A DNA stretch of 64,000 nt from Acidobacteriota bacterium (GTDB taxonomy: Bacteria > Acidobacteriota > Terriglobia > Acidiferrales > UBA7541), in NCBI GenBank assembly GCA_003224085.1, contig QHYK01000047.1, forward strand, positions 62,001 through 126,000, in the 5' to 3' direction. Shown piece after piece: positions 1 to 11,546 of this stretch. The position numbers were made by a program, and so were the translations under genes. How positions within the stretch are numbered: the first letter of the stretch is position 1; each line of letters starts with the position of its first letter. The notes below the pieces were generated by a model. The model searched no databases. It saw only the letters and a program-made list of their open reading frames with translations, and had not been told where the DNA came from.

Positions 1-1290
1 GCCGAAAGAAGCGTCGAAGGTGTGATGATTCGCGCCCCAGGATTCCAGCGGCGTGAGAACTTCGCGCACGCCCGCCTCGGTATCGCGGCGGCCGCCGAGT
101 GAATAGCCGGTGACGCGGCCGATGCCCGCGTCAAACGTAATCATCGCGCGGATTTTATCGAGCTCGGCGCGATGCGCTTTCACATATTCATAGGAGCCAA
201 TGGTGCCTTGCTCTTCGCCGCTAAAGAGCACAAAGCGGATGGTGCGGCGTGGAAGGAGCCCAGTGGCCTTGATGGCGCGGGCGGCTTCGATGATCAGCGC
301 CACGTTGCAGCCGTTGTCGAGCGCGCCCGTGCCCAATTCCCACGAATCGAGATGCGCACCAAGGATGACCGCCTCGTTGGGTTTCTCGTACCCGCGAATT
401 TCGCCGACAACGTTTTCCTGTTCGACCGGCCCGCCAATCTTGTTGGGCATCTGCAACATCACGAGAACTTTGCCCGGGTATGCTGCCGCCAGCCGCGCGA
501 GATGCATGGCATCCTCGCGCGCCGCGGCGGCTTGGGGAATCTCATCGATCTCGCCATTTAGAGAGTTCGTGTGGCGATAGAGAAGCATTCGCTCTCGAGC
601 ACCCATCCAAAGAATGGCTTTGGCGCCGCCCGCGACCGCGCGTTTGATAATGTCCGGCGGCCGCAAATATTCGTTAAACAGATCGCTCCAAGTTGAGCCG
701 ATTTCCGTGTGGACCAGAAGAACTCTGCCCTTGACGGAGCCGGCATGCGCAAATTCCTCCTCGGTCCCGAAACCCACATCCGCGAGCAGGGCTGCGTCTC
801 TCATGGTTATAGGCGGGCTCCATCCTAGGGAGACCGCGTGCACGGGAACAAGTCGGACGGTCCCTTCCGGTGGAGCCGCAATCCCGGCAGGATCGCCAAT
901 GAGAATCTTCGTGTCGCCTTCGCTCCAGGTGACCGGGAGCGTGTACTTCTCGGTGTGCACGTCCACTCCTGCGGCGCGAAACGCGGCGACGGCCCATTCG
1001 ACGGCTTTGGCCATTTGCGGAGAGCCAGTTACGCGGCCGCCGATTTCGTCGGTCAGCCGTCGCAGATTTTCTTCCATCGGAGATGGCCCCATGACGATGG
1101 GAAGCAGCTTGGCCGCGACTTGCGCGCAGCTGGAAGCTTCCGCCGTGGAACAGCCAGCGGAAGCCGTGTTTTGCGTGGTCCCAAGGGGATTTTTGACCGG
1201 AGGCAGTTGCGCAGACAAAGAGGAAGTAAGGAAATAAGGAAGTAAGGAGATAAGGAAAAAAAACGTGCGCCGCATAAGGGCATGCTCCAT
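1..1290 (-). CDS. M28-family metallopeptidase (carboxypeptidase Q-like), C-terminus cut by window edge
   Basis: Reading leftward from ATG 1290 gives a continuous frame to the window edge, so the C-terminus is missing. An N-terminal hydrophobic signal peptide ends in a Ser-Ala-Gln cleavage-like site; ATG 1275 is an alternative start placing the arginines first. The middle looks like a protease-associated domain. The M28 zinc site is visible: GAHLDSWELGTG followed by DNG, then the catalytic glutamate in FSGEEQG. The HLDSW...GTG...DNG pattern is that of carboxypeptidase Q/PGCP relatives. It is probably a secreted zinc aminopeptidase or dipeptidase. It lies 109 bp downstream of the folP start side of the same strand, in the same direction, so co-transcription is possible. 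Family call strong, substrate unknown. Confidence 0.88.
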   Translation of the reverse strand, partial: MEHALMRRTFFFLISLLPYFLTSSLSAQLPPVKNPLGTTQNTASAGCSTAEASSCAQVAAKLLPIVMGPSPMEENLRRLTDEIGGRVTGSPQMAKAVEWAVAAFRAAGVDVHTEKYTLPVTWSEGDTKILIGDPAGIAAPPEGTVRLVPVHAVSLGWSPPITMRDAALLADVGFGTEEEFAHAGSVKGRVLLVHTEIGSTWSDLFNEYLRPPDIIKRAVAGGAKAILWMGARERMLLYRHTNSLNGEIDEIPQAAAAREDAMHLARLAAAYPGKVLVMLQMPNKIGGPVEQENVVGEIRGYEKPNEAVILGAHLDSWELGTGALDNGCNVALIIEAARAIKATGLLPRRTIRFVLFSGEEQGTIGSYEYVKAHRAELDKIRAMITFDAGIGRVTGYSLGGRRDTEAGVREVLTPLESWGANHHTFDASFG

Positions 1291-1366
1291 CTGAAATTGC
1301 TCTGCCTTGCTGAAAAAGCACCAAGGAGACAAGCCGGATTATACAAAAGTCGCCTGTAAAGGACTC

Positions 1367-2257
1367 TTAATGAAGCCGGCGTCGGAGGTGGGGATTAACG
1401 AGGCAGTCGGCGACACGAACGACTTGGACCATTTCGGGGACATCGTGGACGCGTACGATGTGCGCGCCGTTGAGAATGGACACAGTGATTGTGGCGGCGG
1501 TGCCCCCAATGCGGTCTTGCGGTGGAGCGGGTTTTCCGTTGCGGGCGAGAGTTGTGCCGAGAAAGCCCTTGCGCGAAGTGCCGACGAGCAGCGGGTAGCC
1601 GAGCTTGGCCAGACGGGGAAGCTTTTCGAGCAATTCGTAATTTTGCGCGAAGCTCTTGCCGAAGCCGATGCCGGGATCAAGGACGATTTGAGATTTGAGG
1701 ACGCTAGCCTTGCGTGCAATCGAGACGGATTTGCGCAAACCGCTAATCACGTCCCGCAAAACGTCCCGCGCGAATTTGCCTTTTTGCATGGTGCGCGGCT
1801 CACCGCGCATGTGCATCACGATGAGGGGCACACCGCTGCTCGCAGCGACTTCGGCAATACGCGGATCATTCTTCAGCCCGGAAACATCGTTAATGATTTC
1901 CGCGCCCGCGTCGAGTGCCGCTTCGGCCACTTCAAACTTTTGCGTGTCGATGGAGATCGGGATTTTCAGCCGGTCACGAAGGCCGTGCAAAACCGGAAGG
2001 ACGCGCGCGAGTTCTTCTTTGGCAGGCGTGCCGGAGGAGCCGGGACGGGTGGATTCGCCCCCCACATCGAGCAAATCAGCACCCGCGGCTTCCATGGCCA
2101 GCGCGTGCTCGATGGCGTGCTCTCTGTCAAAGAACTGGCCGCCATCGGAAAAACTGTCTGGGGTAACGTTCAGCACGCCCATGACGAGCGTGCGTTCGCC
2201 AAGCGCAAGTGTGCGTGACCGCAGCTTCAGTCTGAATATCTTTCGTCTTAACGCCAT
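1367..2257 (-). CDS. folP: Dihydropteroate synthase
   Basis: Condenses 6-hydroxymethyl-dihydropterin pyrophosphate with p-aminobenzoate in folate synthesis (cytoplasm). The N-terminal signature MGVLNVTPDSFSDGG, the second signature with GGESTRPG, and the C-terminal DPGIGFGKS and GTSRKGFLG motifs are all present, so the TIM barrel is complete. The frame opens upstream to an ATG at 2341, but the start at 2257 (MALRRKIF) gives 296 residues, closer to the family length of about 280; neither start has a clear Shine-Dalgarno. It is not adjacent to ftsH as in enterobacteria, although ftsH lies 5 kb away on the same strand. Confidence 0.95.
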   Translation of the reverse strand: MALRRKIFRLKLRSRTLALGERTLVMGVLNVTPDSFSDGGQFFDREHAIEHALAMEAAGADLLDVGGESTRPGSSGTPAKEELARVLPVLHGLRDRLKIPISIDTQKFEVAEAALDAGAEIINDVSGLKNDPRIAEVAASSGVPLIVMHMRGEPRTMQKGKFARDVLRDVISGLRKSVSIARKASVLKSQIVLDPGIGFGKSFAQNYELLEKLPRLAKLGYPLLVGTSRKGFLGTTLARNGKPAPPQDRIGGTAATITVSILNGAHIVRVHDVPEMVQVVRVADCLVNPHLRRRLH

Positions 2258-2341
2258 GGGCGCACCAGGAGTGTAGCGCAGGTGGCTTGTTTGCCGCTCA
2301 AAACGGGATTCGCTCGGAGAAGGCCCAGTGCGGTCCATCAA

Positions 2342-2810
2342 TAAAATGAATCACAAAGAGCTGAACTTTTGATGGAAGATGCCGTTGCTCACACCTGAGT
2401 TGCTCAGGTAGAGTAGTTGTATGGGGTCTCTAATTCCAGCCGGCCAGGGCACGTTGCGCACCGGTTATATGTGTTGTGCAGGGGGACCTCTGGCGGGGTG
2501 AGACTCGTAATCTAGAAACACAGATTTAAGCTGAGTCGTAACCGCACCCACCGCCAGATTTTGGGAGGCAGGTTTTGCTTTTTCGCGAGCTTTTTTCGAC
2601 CCGTTTGCTTGGTTCCTGCGTCACTATGAAAAGAAAGTGAGTTCTGCATTTGTGACTGCTATAGCGCGTCAGAACCGTTTGCCTTCCTTCCTTCTTCCAA
2701 CGGATCTGCGCGTCTGTTGTTGTTGAACCCTCCTTGCTTGTCCGCAGTAAGAAATAGAAACCGCTCCTGTTCCTGTCACTAAAAAAATCTAGGTCTATCG
2801 GAGTGTCAAA
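2342..2810. other. Intergenic region, divergent folP / TonB-dependent receptor
   Basis: About 470 bp separating leftward folP from the rightward receptor. I see no convincing gene or RNA. It must carry both promoters; no clear sigma-70 pair was identified. A GGAG Shine-Dalgarno sits about 10 bp before the receptor ATG at 2811. Confidence 0.5.
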
Positions 2811-5800
2811 ATGGATGTTCCTGAACAAGCCTCTCGCCTCAGAAAGTTGATCGCCTTCGGATGGCTCGCCGTGTTGCCGTTTGCAGCCTTCCCTCGACCG
2901 CTTCGGGCCCAAGGGGATGCCTCTGTGTGGGGTTCGATCAAAGACCCAAGCGGCGCCGGAATTGCCGGAGCAACCGTCAAAATCAAGAATCTCGAAACCG
3001 GTGCGGAACGCGAGCTTGTGACGGATGAAGGCGGCAGGTTCAGCGCGCCATCCCTTGCGGTCGGCAACTATGAAATCGCAGCGTTCAAGACAGGATTTCG
3101 CCTAGACGCCAAGACTGGTGTAACGCTTGTCGTAGGCCAAAGGGCGGAAGTAGATCTGACGCTTCAAATCGGCGATGTACACCAATCCGTAGAGGTCTCG
3201 GCCTATTCCACCGTCGTCAAGGTCACAAACGAGGACACTTCCGGGTTGGTTGGGGAACGAGAGGTGAAGGACCTTCCGCTGAACGGACGGAGCTACGACC
3301 AGTTGCTGACGTTGAACCCCGGAATTGTGAATTACGCTTCGCAACGTGCCGGCGGCATCGGAACTTCCAACTCTGTCCTCGGAAACATGTTTGCGGCGTC
3401 GGGCCGCCGCCCACAGGAGAATCTCTATCTTCTGAACGGCGTTGAATTTACGAGTGCCTCCGAAATTAATAACACGCCCGGGGGCGTGAGCGGGCAGCTA
3501 CTGGGAGTGGACGCCGTCCGGGAATTTGCCGTGGTTAAGGACACTTACGGCGCAGAGTACGGGAAGCGTCCGGGCGCTCAGGTGAGCATCGTCACGGCTG
3601 GCGGCACAAATCAACTGCACGGCAGCGCCTACGAATTTCTGCGCAATAGCGTCCTCGATGCTCGAAATTTCTTTGATCACGGCGCGATTCCGCAGTTTCA
3701 GCGCAACGTGTTCGGCGGCTCGCTGGGCGGGCCGATCAAAAAAGACAAAAGCTTGCTCTTTGCAAACTACGAAGGCTTCCGCCAGCATCTTGGTTTGAGT
3801 GACCTCACGCTTGTGCCGGATAACAATTCGCGAGCCAGCGCGGTTCCCAGCATGCAACCCCTGCTGGCTTTATGGCCCGTGGCCAACGGGCCGGAGCTAT
3901 GGACCTCCACCGGGGCAGCAAGCGGAATTGCCGAAGTGTTTTCCAATCCGGTAGAGAAGATTCAGGAAGACTTTGGTACCGCACGCTTTGACCAGAACTT
4001 CTCGCAAGACGATTCTTTGTCGAGTGTCTATACCGTGGACGACAGTGCCGGTCATTCACCGACGAGCAATCCAAACAGTTTTGTTGACCTTAGGTTGCGG
4101 GAGCAAGTAGCAAGCGCAAGTGAAACGCACCCTTTCGCTCCTGGCCTCGTGAACCGGGCAACCTTGGGTTTCTCTCGCGGCGCGTTTTATTTCAACAGCG
4201 GAACAACTGTGGCTTTGCCGGGTTGGATTCACTCCGGACAACCCGTCGGCGCTGTTGTGGTGGGAGGCGGCACCACGCTAAACGGGGCCTCGCAGATTAC
4301 CAACGGCGGCACGAACGCAGGAAGCAATCTGACGGCGGTGCGCAATTTGTATTCGCTAACCGATCAGCTCGCGCTGACTCACGGAATCCACATGTTCAAC
4401 TTTGGCTTATGGCTAGAGCGCGTGCAAGCCAACGACACTCTGGTGCAAGACCAATACGGCCAGATTTCCTTTTCCAATTTACAGACCTTTCTGATGGGGA
4501 CCGCGAGCACCTACACTTACGCGCCCTCCTTCACGCCGTTGTCTTGGCGCTCTACGGAGGGAGCCGTCTTTGCCGAGGATACGCTTCGAATCAAGCCTTC
4601 CTTCGAGCTGCGACTTGGCTTTCGCGGAGAATTCACCAACGGATGGAAGGAAGCAAACCGGCGCGCCTCCAATTACGCCTTTGACGCAAACGGCGTGATC
4701 CTCACGCAGCCGGTTGTTGGCAGTTCTGTTTTCAGTGTGAACAACGCAAAATTCCTGCCGGCGCCTCGCGTGGGGTTCGCTTGGTCTCCCTTTGGGCAGA
4801 AAAGGACCGTGATGCACACGGGCTTCGGTTTGTATTACGCCCTGCTGGACAACTTGAGTTACCGCCTGGACCAAAACGGTCCCTACAACGCAGTCTTTGC
4901 AGTGAAGAACATTCCGTTTTCCAGCATCGCGCCAAACGCAACTTACGCGGGGGCGAAGGCGCTCCCAAGCGGCGTCCAACCCGACTTGAAGACGCCCGCG
5001 GTGGAATCCTGGAGTTTCAAGATAGAGCAGCAGCTTTCCCCTACCACTTCACTCGGGGTCAGCTACATTGGTTCGCACGGCTATCACGAACTGCTTTCGG
5101 TAGATGCGAACTTGCCTATCCCAACGATTTGCCCGGCGTCCCCTTGCCCTGCGGGTTACCCTGCCGGGGCGTATTACCATCCGCCGAATGCGCCGCTGGC
5201 CAACAATGCTGTCTGGAACACGACCGACTGGTTCTCCGAGGGCGTCAGTTCTTATCACGGGCTTGAGGCGGAGGTGAGCCGTCGCGTCGGTCACGGTTTG
5301 CAGTTCCGGGGAGTCTACACGTTTTCTAAAGCGCTCGATGATGGCGACAGTGTGAATACCAGTGTGGCAACGAACTCGCCGGCATTTGTTGCGAATCCAC
5401 TTCAACCGAAAGCCGATTATGGGCGCGCTTCGTTCGATATACGGCACGCTGCGGTCATTAACGCGACTTATGACCTGCCGTTTGCGCGCCGCCAGGGCTC
5501 GGGGAGCTCATTGCTCAGCAAACTTTTCCGAGACTGGCAACTCAGCGGAATCGAGACGGTGCAGTCCGGGCTGCCTTTTACCCCGCAACTGTCCTACAAC
5601 CCCTCGAACGACGGCGACACGCGCAATCCGGTCCGGCCTTCGTTGAATCCTAAGTTTACGTGGCCTTTGATTTTAGGCGCGCCCAATTTGTACTTCCATC
5701 CGACGGCGTTTATCCAGCCGCTTGCCGGCACCTATGGCAATGCGGGGCGAAACATCCTGACGGGCCCTGGTCTGGCGGAGACCGACTTGTCTCTCGCAAA

Positions 5801-5999
5801 GAAGCTAGCCTTTTCCGAGCGGCTGCATCTGCAATTCCGCGCCGAGTTTTTCAACCTTCTCAATCACACGAATTTCAACACACCGAATCCCGTGGTTTAC
5901 ACGGCGGCGACCGGAGGGCCGTCACCCACAGCCGGGGTGATCACCTCGACAGCCACAACTTCGCGACAGATTCAGGTGGGATTGAAATTATTGTGGTGA
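2811..5999 (+). CDS. Oar-like TonB-dependent receptor with carboxypeptidase regulatory-like domain (first of three)
   Basis: 1062 residues. Signal peptide to about residue 33 (...RPLRAQG), then a carboxypeptidase regulatory-like (Ig-like) domain about 35-120 (GSIKDPSGAGIAGATV, GNYEIAAFKTGF), a plug-like region with the typical LPLNGRSYDQLLTLNPG stretch, and a long C-terminal beta-barrel. The final residues IQVGLKLLW end in an aromatic, as expected for BAM-dependent outer-membrane barrels. These receptors are greatly expanded in Acidobacteriota and probably take up oligosaccharides, peptides or other large ligands; the ligand here cannot be read. It stands alone between folP and a leftward zinc-ribbon gene. 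Confidence 0.92.
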   Translation: MDVPEQASRLRKLIAFGWLAVLPFAAFPRPLRAQGDASVWGSIKDPSGAGIAGATVKIKNLETGAERELVTDEGGRFSAPSLAVGNYEIAAFKTGFRLDAKTGVTLVVGQRAEVDLTLQIGDVHQSVEVSAYSTVVKVTNEDTSGLVGEREVKDLPLNGRSYDQLLTLNPGIVNYASQRAGGIGTSNSVLGNMFAASGRRPQENLYLLNGVEFTSASEINNTPGGVSGQLLGVDAVREFAVVKDTYGAEYGKRPGAQVSIVTAGGTNQLHGSAYEFLRNSVLDARNFFDHGAIPQFQRNVFGGSLGGPIKKDKSLLFANYEGFRQHLGLSDLTLVPDNNSRASAVPSMQPLLALWPVANGPELWTSTGAASGIAEVFSNPVEKIQEDFGTARFDQNFSQDDSLSSVYTVDDSAGHSPTSNPNSFVDLRLREQVASASETHPFAPGLVNRATLGFSRGAFYFNSGTTVALPGWIHSGQPVGAVVVGGGTTLNGASQITNGGTNAGSNLTAVRNLYSLTDQLALTHGIHMFNFGLWLERVQANDTLVQDQYGQISFSNLQTFLMGTASTYTYAPSFTPLSWRSTEGAVFAEDTLRIKPSFELRLGFRGEFTNGWKEANRRASNYAFDANGVILTQPVVGSSVFSVNNAKFLPAPRVGFAWSPFGQKRTVMHTGFGLYYALLDNLSYRLDQNGPYNAVFAVKNIPFSSIAPNATYAGAKALPSGVQPDLKTPAVESWSFKIEQQLSPTTSLGVSYIGSHGYHELLSVDANLPIPTICPASPCPAGYPAGAYYHPPNAPLANNAVWNTTDWFSEGVSSYHGLEAEVSRRVGHGLQFRGVYTFSKALDDGDSVNTSVATNSPAFVANPLQPKADYGRASFDIRHAAVINATYDLPFARRQGSGSSLLSKLFRDWQLSGIETVQSGLPFTPQLSYNPSNDGDTRNPVRPSLNPKFTWPLILGAPNLYFHPTAFIQPLAGTYGNAGRNILTGPGLAETDLSLAKKLAFSERLHLQFRAEFFNLLNHTNFNTPNPVVYTAATGGPSPTAGVITSTATTSRQIQVGLKLLW

Positions 6000-6036
6000 T
6001 TTCCACACGAACAGCTGCGTGACGCAAGTCAGGAAA

Positions 6037-6345
6037 CTAGTCCAAGTCAAAGTCGCGAATCGGCTTTCCGGCGGGAGCGTCCTTGGCCTTTTTCATGGCC
6101 TCTTCGAATTTCTTGGCCAGGATGTCTTCCTTGTGCGTTTCCTGGAAGAAAGAGTCGGCGAACTTGTCTTCGCGTTGCCGCTGCTGCTCGTCGAGAATGC
6201 CCCGGGCATTTTCGAGGTCGATATGGGGGCCGGCTTTTGGCGGAGCTTCATGCGCCAACACGGCGCCCAGAACCGGATCCACGGTGAGCTTGGCCTGGCA
6301 GCACGGGCAAGTCACTTTCAGGTTTTCGACCGAGCGGTTCCCCAT
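6037..6345 (-). CDS. Small conserved protein with N-terminal zinc ribbon
   Basis: 102 residues. A CPCC zinc-knuckle-like motif sits near residue 13 in VTCPCCQAKLTVD, followed by a charged helical C-terminus rich in Lys, Glu and Asp (LAKKFEEAMKKAKD). Only one Cys pair is visible, so a full ribbon would need dimerisation or another ligand. It converges with the receptor gene (38 bp gap). Function unknown; length, composition and ATG support a real gene. Confidence 0.7.
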   Translation of the reverse strand: MGNRSVENLKVTCPCCQAKLTVDPVLGAVLAHEAPPKAGPHIDLENARGILDEQQRQREDKFADSFFQETHKEDILAKKFEEAMKKAKDAPAGKPIRDFDLD

Positions 6346-6525
6346 GCCATCATTCTACACCCCTTCGCGCTGCGTGCGTAGAAGCACGCGGGAGCCGACC
6401 CGGTGTCGGGTGAGGATCGCGAGCCGCCGGTTTAGACTCAAGCGACACATCTTTTTTTTGCCCAGTGACAGGCGCGCCCAGGAAAGCGATTCTATGAGAA
6501 ACAACAGCTTCGCTTGAGGTGCCCC

Positions 6526-7311
6526 ATGTTTATGTCGCCCCCTCGAAACACGTTTCGCTATACGTTCTCCTGGCTCATCTTGGCCGGCCTGTTATTCCTT
6601 CCCTTGCTGCTCTGGGCGGCTTACGATTTCAACCAGCGCCGGCAGGTGGACCCGGTAGTGGCATTCTTCACGGTCCTGTCCGGGCTGCTGTTGGCCTACG
6701 CCTGGCGGTGGACGAAAACAAGAGTGACTCTGCACGACGAAGGGATCTCCTACAAGTCTCCGTTCCGGGAGAAAGATCTTCGCTGGGAAGAAATTACGGA
6801 GACCCGCTACGGGCAGCAGCCCATCAACGCGGGGGTTCATTTCGGGCTTATCGGATGGCTTATAGCGTCGATGGCTAGCAGCAACAACAAGATGATCCGG
6901 TCGTTTGAAATAATCGGCTCGCAGAAAATCACAGTTAATTCCAACACTCGCGATGTGGAGGAAATCGTGCGGCTGGTTTTGACGGCCGTCAATCCCCGCC
7001 TGCGCCAGGATGCCGAGCGGATTCTCAACTCCGGGGGAACGGTTGCTTTCGGGAAGATTTCGCTATCACCCGGCGGCGTAATCTGGAAATCGAAAGAGCC
7101 CATTCCTTACGGGGCGCTTGTGAAATGCAAGATTGATGGTTCAATTTTGCGGATCAAGGCCGAAGGAAAGTGGCTGGATAACGTAGCCGTTGCCGCCAAA
7201 AAGGTTCCCAATATATTTGTTTTGTTGGATCTGATCGAGGCTAAGCGTACAGCGATGACTGGAAAGCCCGCGCTCGCCATGGCGGGTTCCTCGGCAAATC
7301 AATATTTGTAG
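6526..7311 (+). CDS. Membrane-anchored PH-like hypothetical protein
   Basis: About 261 residues from ATG 6526, chosen over 6514 because GAGGT lies 5-9 bases before it. Two N-terminal hydrophobic helices (about 10-33 and 41-60) are followed by a soluble region that starts like a bacterial PH domain (TRVTLHDEGISYKSPFREKDLRWEEITE), the pattern of membrane proteins with a cytoplasmic PH-like fold (DUF6585-like). No catalytic motif. Function unknown. Confidence 0.72.
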   Translation: MFMSPPRNTFRYTFSWLILAGLLFLPLLLWAAYDFNQRRQVDPVVAFFTVLSGLLLAYAWRWTKTRVTLHDEGISYKSPFREKDLRWEEITETRYGQQPINAGVHFGLIGWLIASMASSNNKMIRSFEIIGSQKITVNSNTRDVEEIVRLVLTAVNPRLRQDAERILNSGGTVAFGKISLSPGGVIWKSKEPIPYGALVKCKIDGSILRIKAEGKWLDNVAVAAKKVPNIFVLLDLIEAKRTAMTGKPALAMAGSSANQYL

Positions 7312-7347
7312 TTCGGGCCTCTCAACCTGCCTAACGGCTCCAGTGTG

Positions 7348-9294
<1,947 letters not shown>

Positions 9295-9412
9295 GTTTCC
9301 CTCTCTAATTCCGGAAGCCGCACGCTGCCTCTATCATGCTTTCTTTTTTCGTCCTTTTCCACTCTTCCGGGACAGGCTGTTCGATCCCGAAGAAAGCTGT
9401 CGGTGATTTCTG

Positions 9413-9887
9413 TCAGTGCCGTTGGGGCCGACCAAGCATCCCTATAGTGTTAGATGCAGTCCGAAAGCCAAAGTAATCGGGCTCCAGGGCCACGCGGCGC
9501 TTGCCGAGAAGCACCGCCAGCCCGATGGAACGCGGCCGGCTTTCTGCCAGACGGCGCAGAAGGAAATCCTGCGTCACGCCGCTCGCGAGCACTGCATCCA
9601 CAACCAAAACGCCTCGCCCTTTCAACTCCGGCTGCGAGCCGAACAAGACTTCGCGCCGCGCATGGCCATTGTGATCCACCTCGCGACGTCCTCTCGAACA
9701 AAGTGACAAACCTTGGGCCGTCGATATGCCGGATCAAGTCGGCTGCGAAGACGAAGCCCACGGTCCAGGGTCGCGATCCCATCCGGTCGCCGGCCCCCCG
9801 TACTCGCGGGAGGTTTCTTTGCCCAAGACCGCCACGCGACGGGGCGATGCGCGCGGCAGAATACGTTGCCCCTCTCCGCAAGCTCAA
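9413..9887 (-). pseudogene. Decayed hypoxanthine phosphoribosyltransferase (hpt) remnant
   Basis: Between tilS and ftsH, where hpt is expected. Recognisable pieces lie in different frames: a start-proximal YSAARIA, then GKETSREYGG in another frame, FVFAADLIRHIDGP back in the first, and finally KGRGVLVVDAVLASGVTQDFLLRRL with LEPDYFGF in the third. The PRPP-binding VEDIVDTG-like loop survives only as VDAVLASG, so key acidic residues are lost. At least two or three indels are needed to rebuild a protein. A TTG start overlaps the tilS stop. Either a true pseudogene or, less likely, assembly errors. Confidence 0.75.
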
Positions 9888-11392
9888 AGCTCTTCCTCAG
9901 CGATCACAATCCCCGAGCGGGTCTTCTCATTCGCAGCAAAATCGGCGGCCACCGTAAAGCCGCGGGCCCAAACAAGAACTTCACCGCTCGTCAACACCGG
10001 CCAGCCATCCCGCTCCCATCGGCTGATGTGCTTTTGGTTCAGTAAGCGCTTCAGCTTGTGGGCGTTCTGATGGCCGGAAGGGCGCAACCGATCTCCGGGA
10101 CGCCAGTTGCGCAGGACCAGGGGTGGACGCAACCGCTCGCGGTCCAGGACCATCTCCCTGTGGTTATTTTCCTCTGCCTTGGAAGGCCAGTCAATGACTC
10201 TGAGGCGGAAGACACAACCCAGCTGGGGGACTTTAACGTCCTGCGCGCCGCGGGACAGATCGACGCTGTAAGAAAACTCGCGCCGAGTCGCGCTCGTCTT
10301 TGCTTTTCGGGCCCCGCAGAACACAAGCGCTTCCCGCTCCTTGCGCACTTCCACGCCGCCCGGCAGAAAGAGCGAACTGCCGTTGCGTCCGCTGCGAGCA
10401 AGTTCGAGCAGGGCATCGACGTGGTTTGCGCCTAGTTGCCCGCCCTGTTTTTTCACCCGTTCCACCAGGCCGCGCGCCATTCGCTTGCTCATGGCGATGA
10501 AATGATTCTTCTCTGTGCTCTCAGCGTGGAGTCCCCCCTTCACCGCCTTGGCGAACAAATCAGAGAGGGGAATGCGCAAGGCCCCGTCGCTTTGCAGGGC
10601 AGCGGCGGCCATGCGCTTTTGCAGTAGAGCGCCGAAGAACGCTTCATCTTCACGCGCGAGCTGCGCAAGAGTTGTCAAATGTTCGACGATGGCGGGCTGA
10701 AATTGTTTCTCGAGAAGCGGTAGGAGTTTCTTTCGAATGCGCGCACGCAGTCGCTTGGTGTCACGATTCGTGGCGTCTTCGCGCCAGCTTTGTTTCTTGT
10801 GGCGAAGATAAGCGCGCAATTCCGCGCGGCGAAGGTTCAGAAGCGGCCGAAAAACGGGAGGGGCCTTGGGATGAATGCCGCCGAGCCCGGCGAGGCCGGT
10901 TCCGCGAAGAATGTGGGCGAGCACGGTTTCGGCCTGATCGTCGGCCGTGTGGGCGACGGCGATGCGGTTGCACACTCCGGAGTCGACGAGCGAGCGGAAG
11001 TAATCATAACGGGCGCGGCGCGCGGCGTCTTCGAGATTCGCGCGTTCCTTTTTGGCTTTCTTGCCAACATCAGCGGAGGCGGAATGAAACTCGAGTTTGT
11101 GTTTCGCGGCCAGCTTGGCGACAAAATCTTCATCCGCGTCGGAAGTCTTGCCTCGCAATTTGTGATTGAAGTGCGCCACGCTAGGAACGATTCCGAGCTT
11201 CTCGCGCAATTCCAGCAACAGCAGAAGCAGCGCCACCGAATCTGCGCCGCCAGAAACTGCGACGCCCACACGCTCGCCGGGGCGCGCAAACTCCTGCGTT
11301 TCGATGTGCTGCAACAGTTGTTGGCTCAAAGAAGAGCGCACGGCTGAATGGTTCCGCACCTCTTCTCGCCATCCTAGCAGCCACACGCCCAA
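9884..11392 (-). CDS. tilS: tRNA(Ile)-lysidine synthase
   Basis: Forms lysidine at C34 of tRNA-Ile(CAU), using ATP and lysine. The PP-loop SGGADS is at 47-52, followed by HFNHKLRG and the HTADDQAETVL motif of the family. The C-terminal half carries the TilS substrate-binding region and TilS-C domain (NWRPGDRLRP, LNQKHI, PVL). 502 residues is somewhat long because of the N-terminal extension; a GTG start about 12 codons in is possible. First gene of the tilS-(hpt)-ftsH group. Confidence 0.95.
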   Translation of the reverse strand: MGVWLLGWREEVRNHSAVRSSLSQQLLQHIETQEFARPGERVGVAVSGGADSVALLLLLLELREKLGIVPSVAHFNHKLRGKTSDADEDFVAKLAAKHKLEFHSASADVGKKAKKERANLEDAARRARYDYFRSLVDSGVCNRIAVAHTADDQAETVLAHILRGTGLAGLGGIHPKAPPVFRPLLNLRRAELRAYLRHKKQSWREDATNRDTKRLRARIRKKLLPLLEKQFQPAIVEHLTTLAQLAREDEAFFGALLQKRMAAAALQSDGALRIPLSDLFAKAVKGGLHAESTEKNHFIAMSKRMARGLVERVKKQGGQLGANHVDALLELARSGRNGSSLFLPGGVEVRKEREALVFCGARKAKTSATRREFSYSVDLSRGAQDVKVPQLGCVFRLRVIDWPSKAEENNHREMVLDRERLRPPLVLRNWRPGDRLRPSGHQNAHKLKRLLNQKHISRWERDGWPVLTSGEVLVWARGFTVAADFAANEKTRSGIVIAEEEL

Positions 11393-11546
11393 AACTCACG
11401 CGACCAAAAGCAGCAGCAGATTTTCCGGAAACCCAACTAGCCTTCTAACGTGGGTGCGAACGAAAGAATCTGAGCGAGGGACGAGCACCGTCCTGGTCAG
11501 TTGTATTCTTCCTGAGACGTTCCCTATTGGCGGTCAGGAATGCAGC

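Noticed and set aside
674-1324. 216-residue leftward frame near the peptidase start
   Set aside because: It lies in a different frame from the M28 protein, whose frame runs unbroken from 1290 with HLDSW and GEEQG motifs.
1307-2218. 303-residue rightward frame opposite folP
   Set aside because: Antisense shadow of dihydropteroate synthase; no motif of its own.
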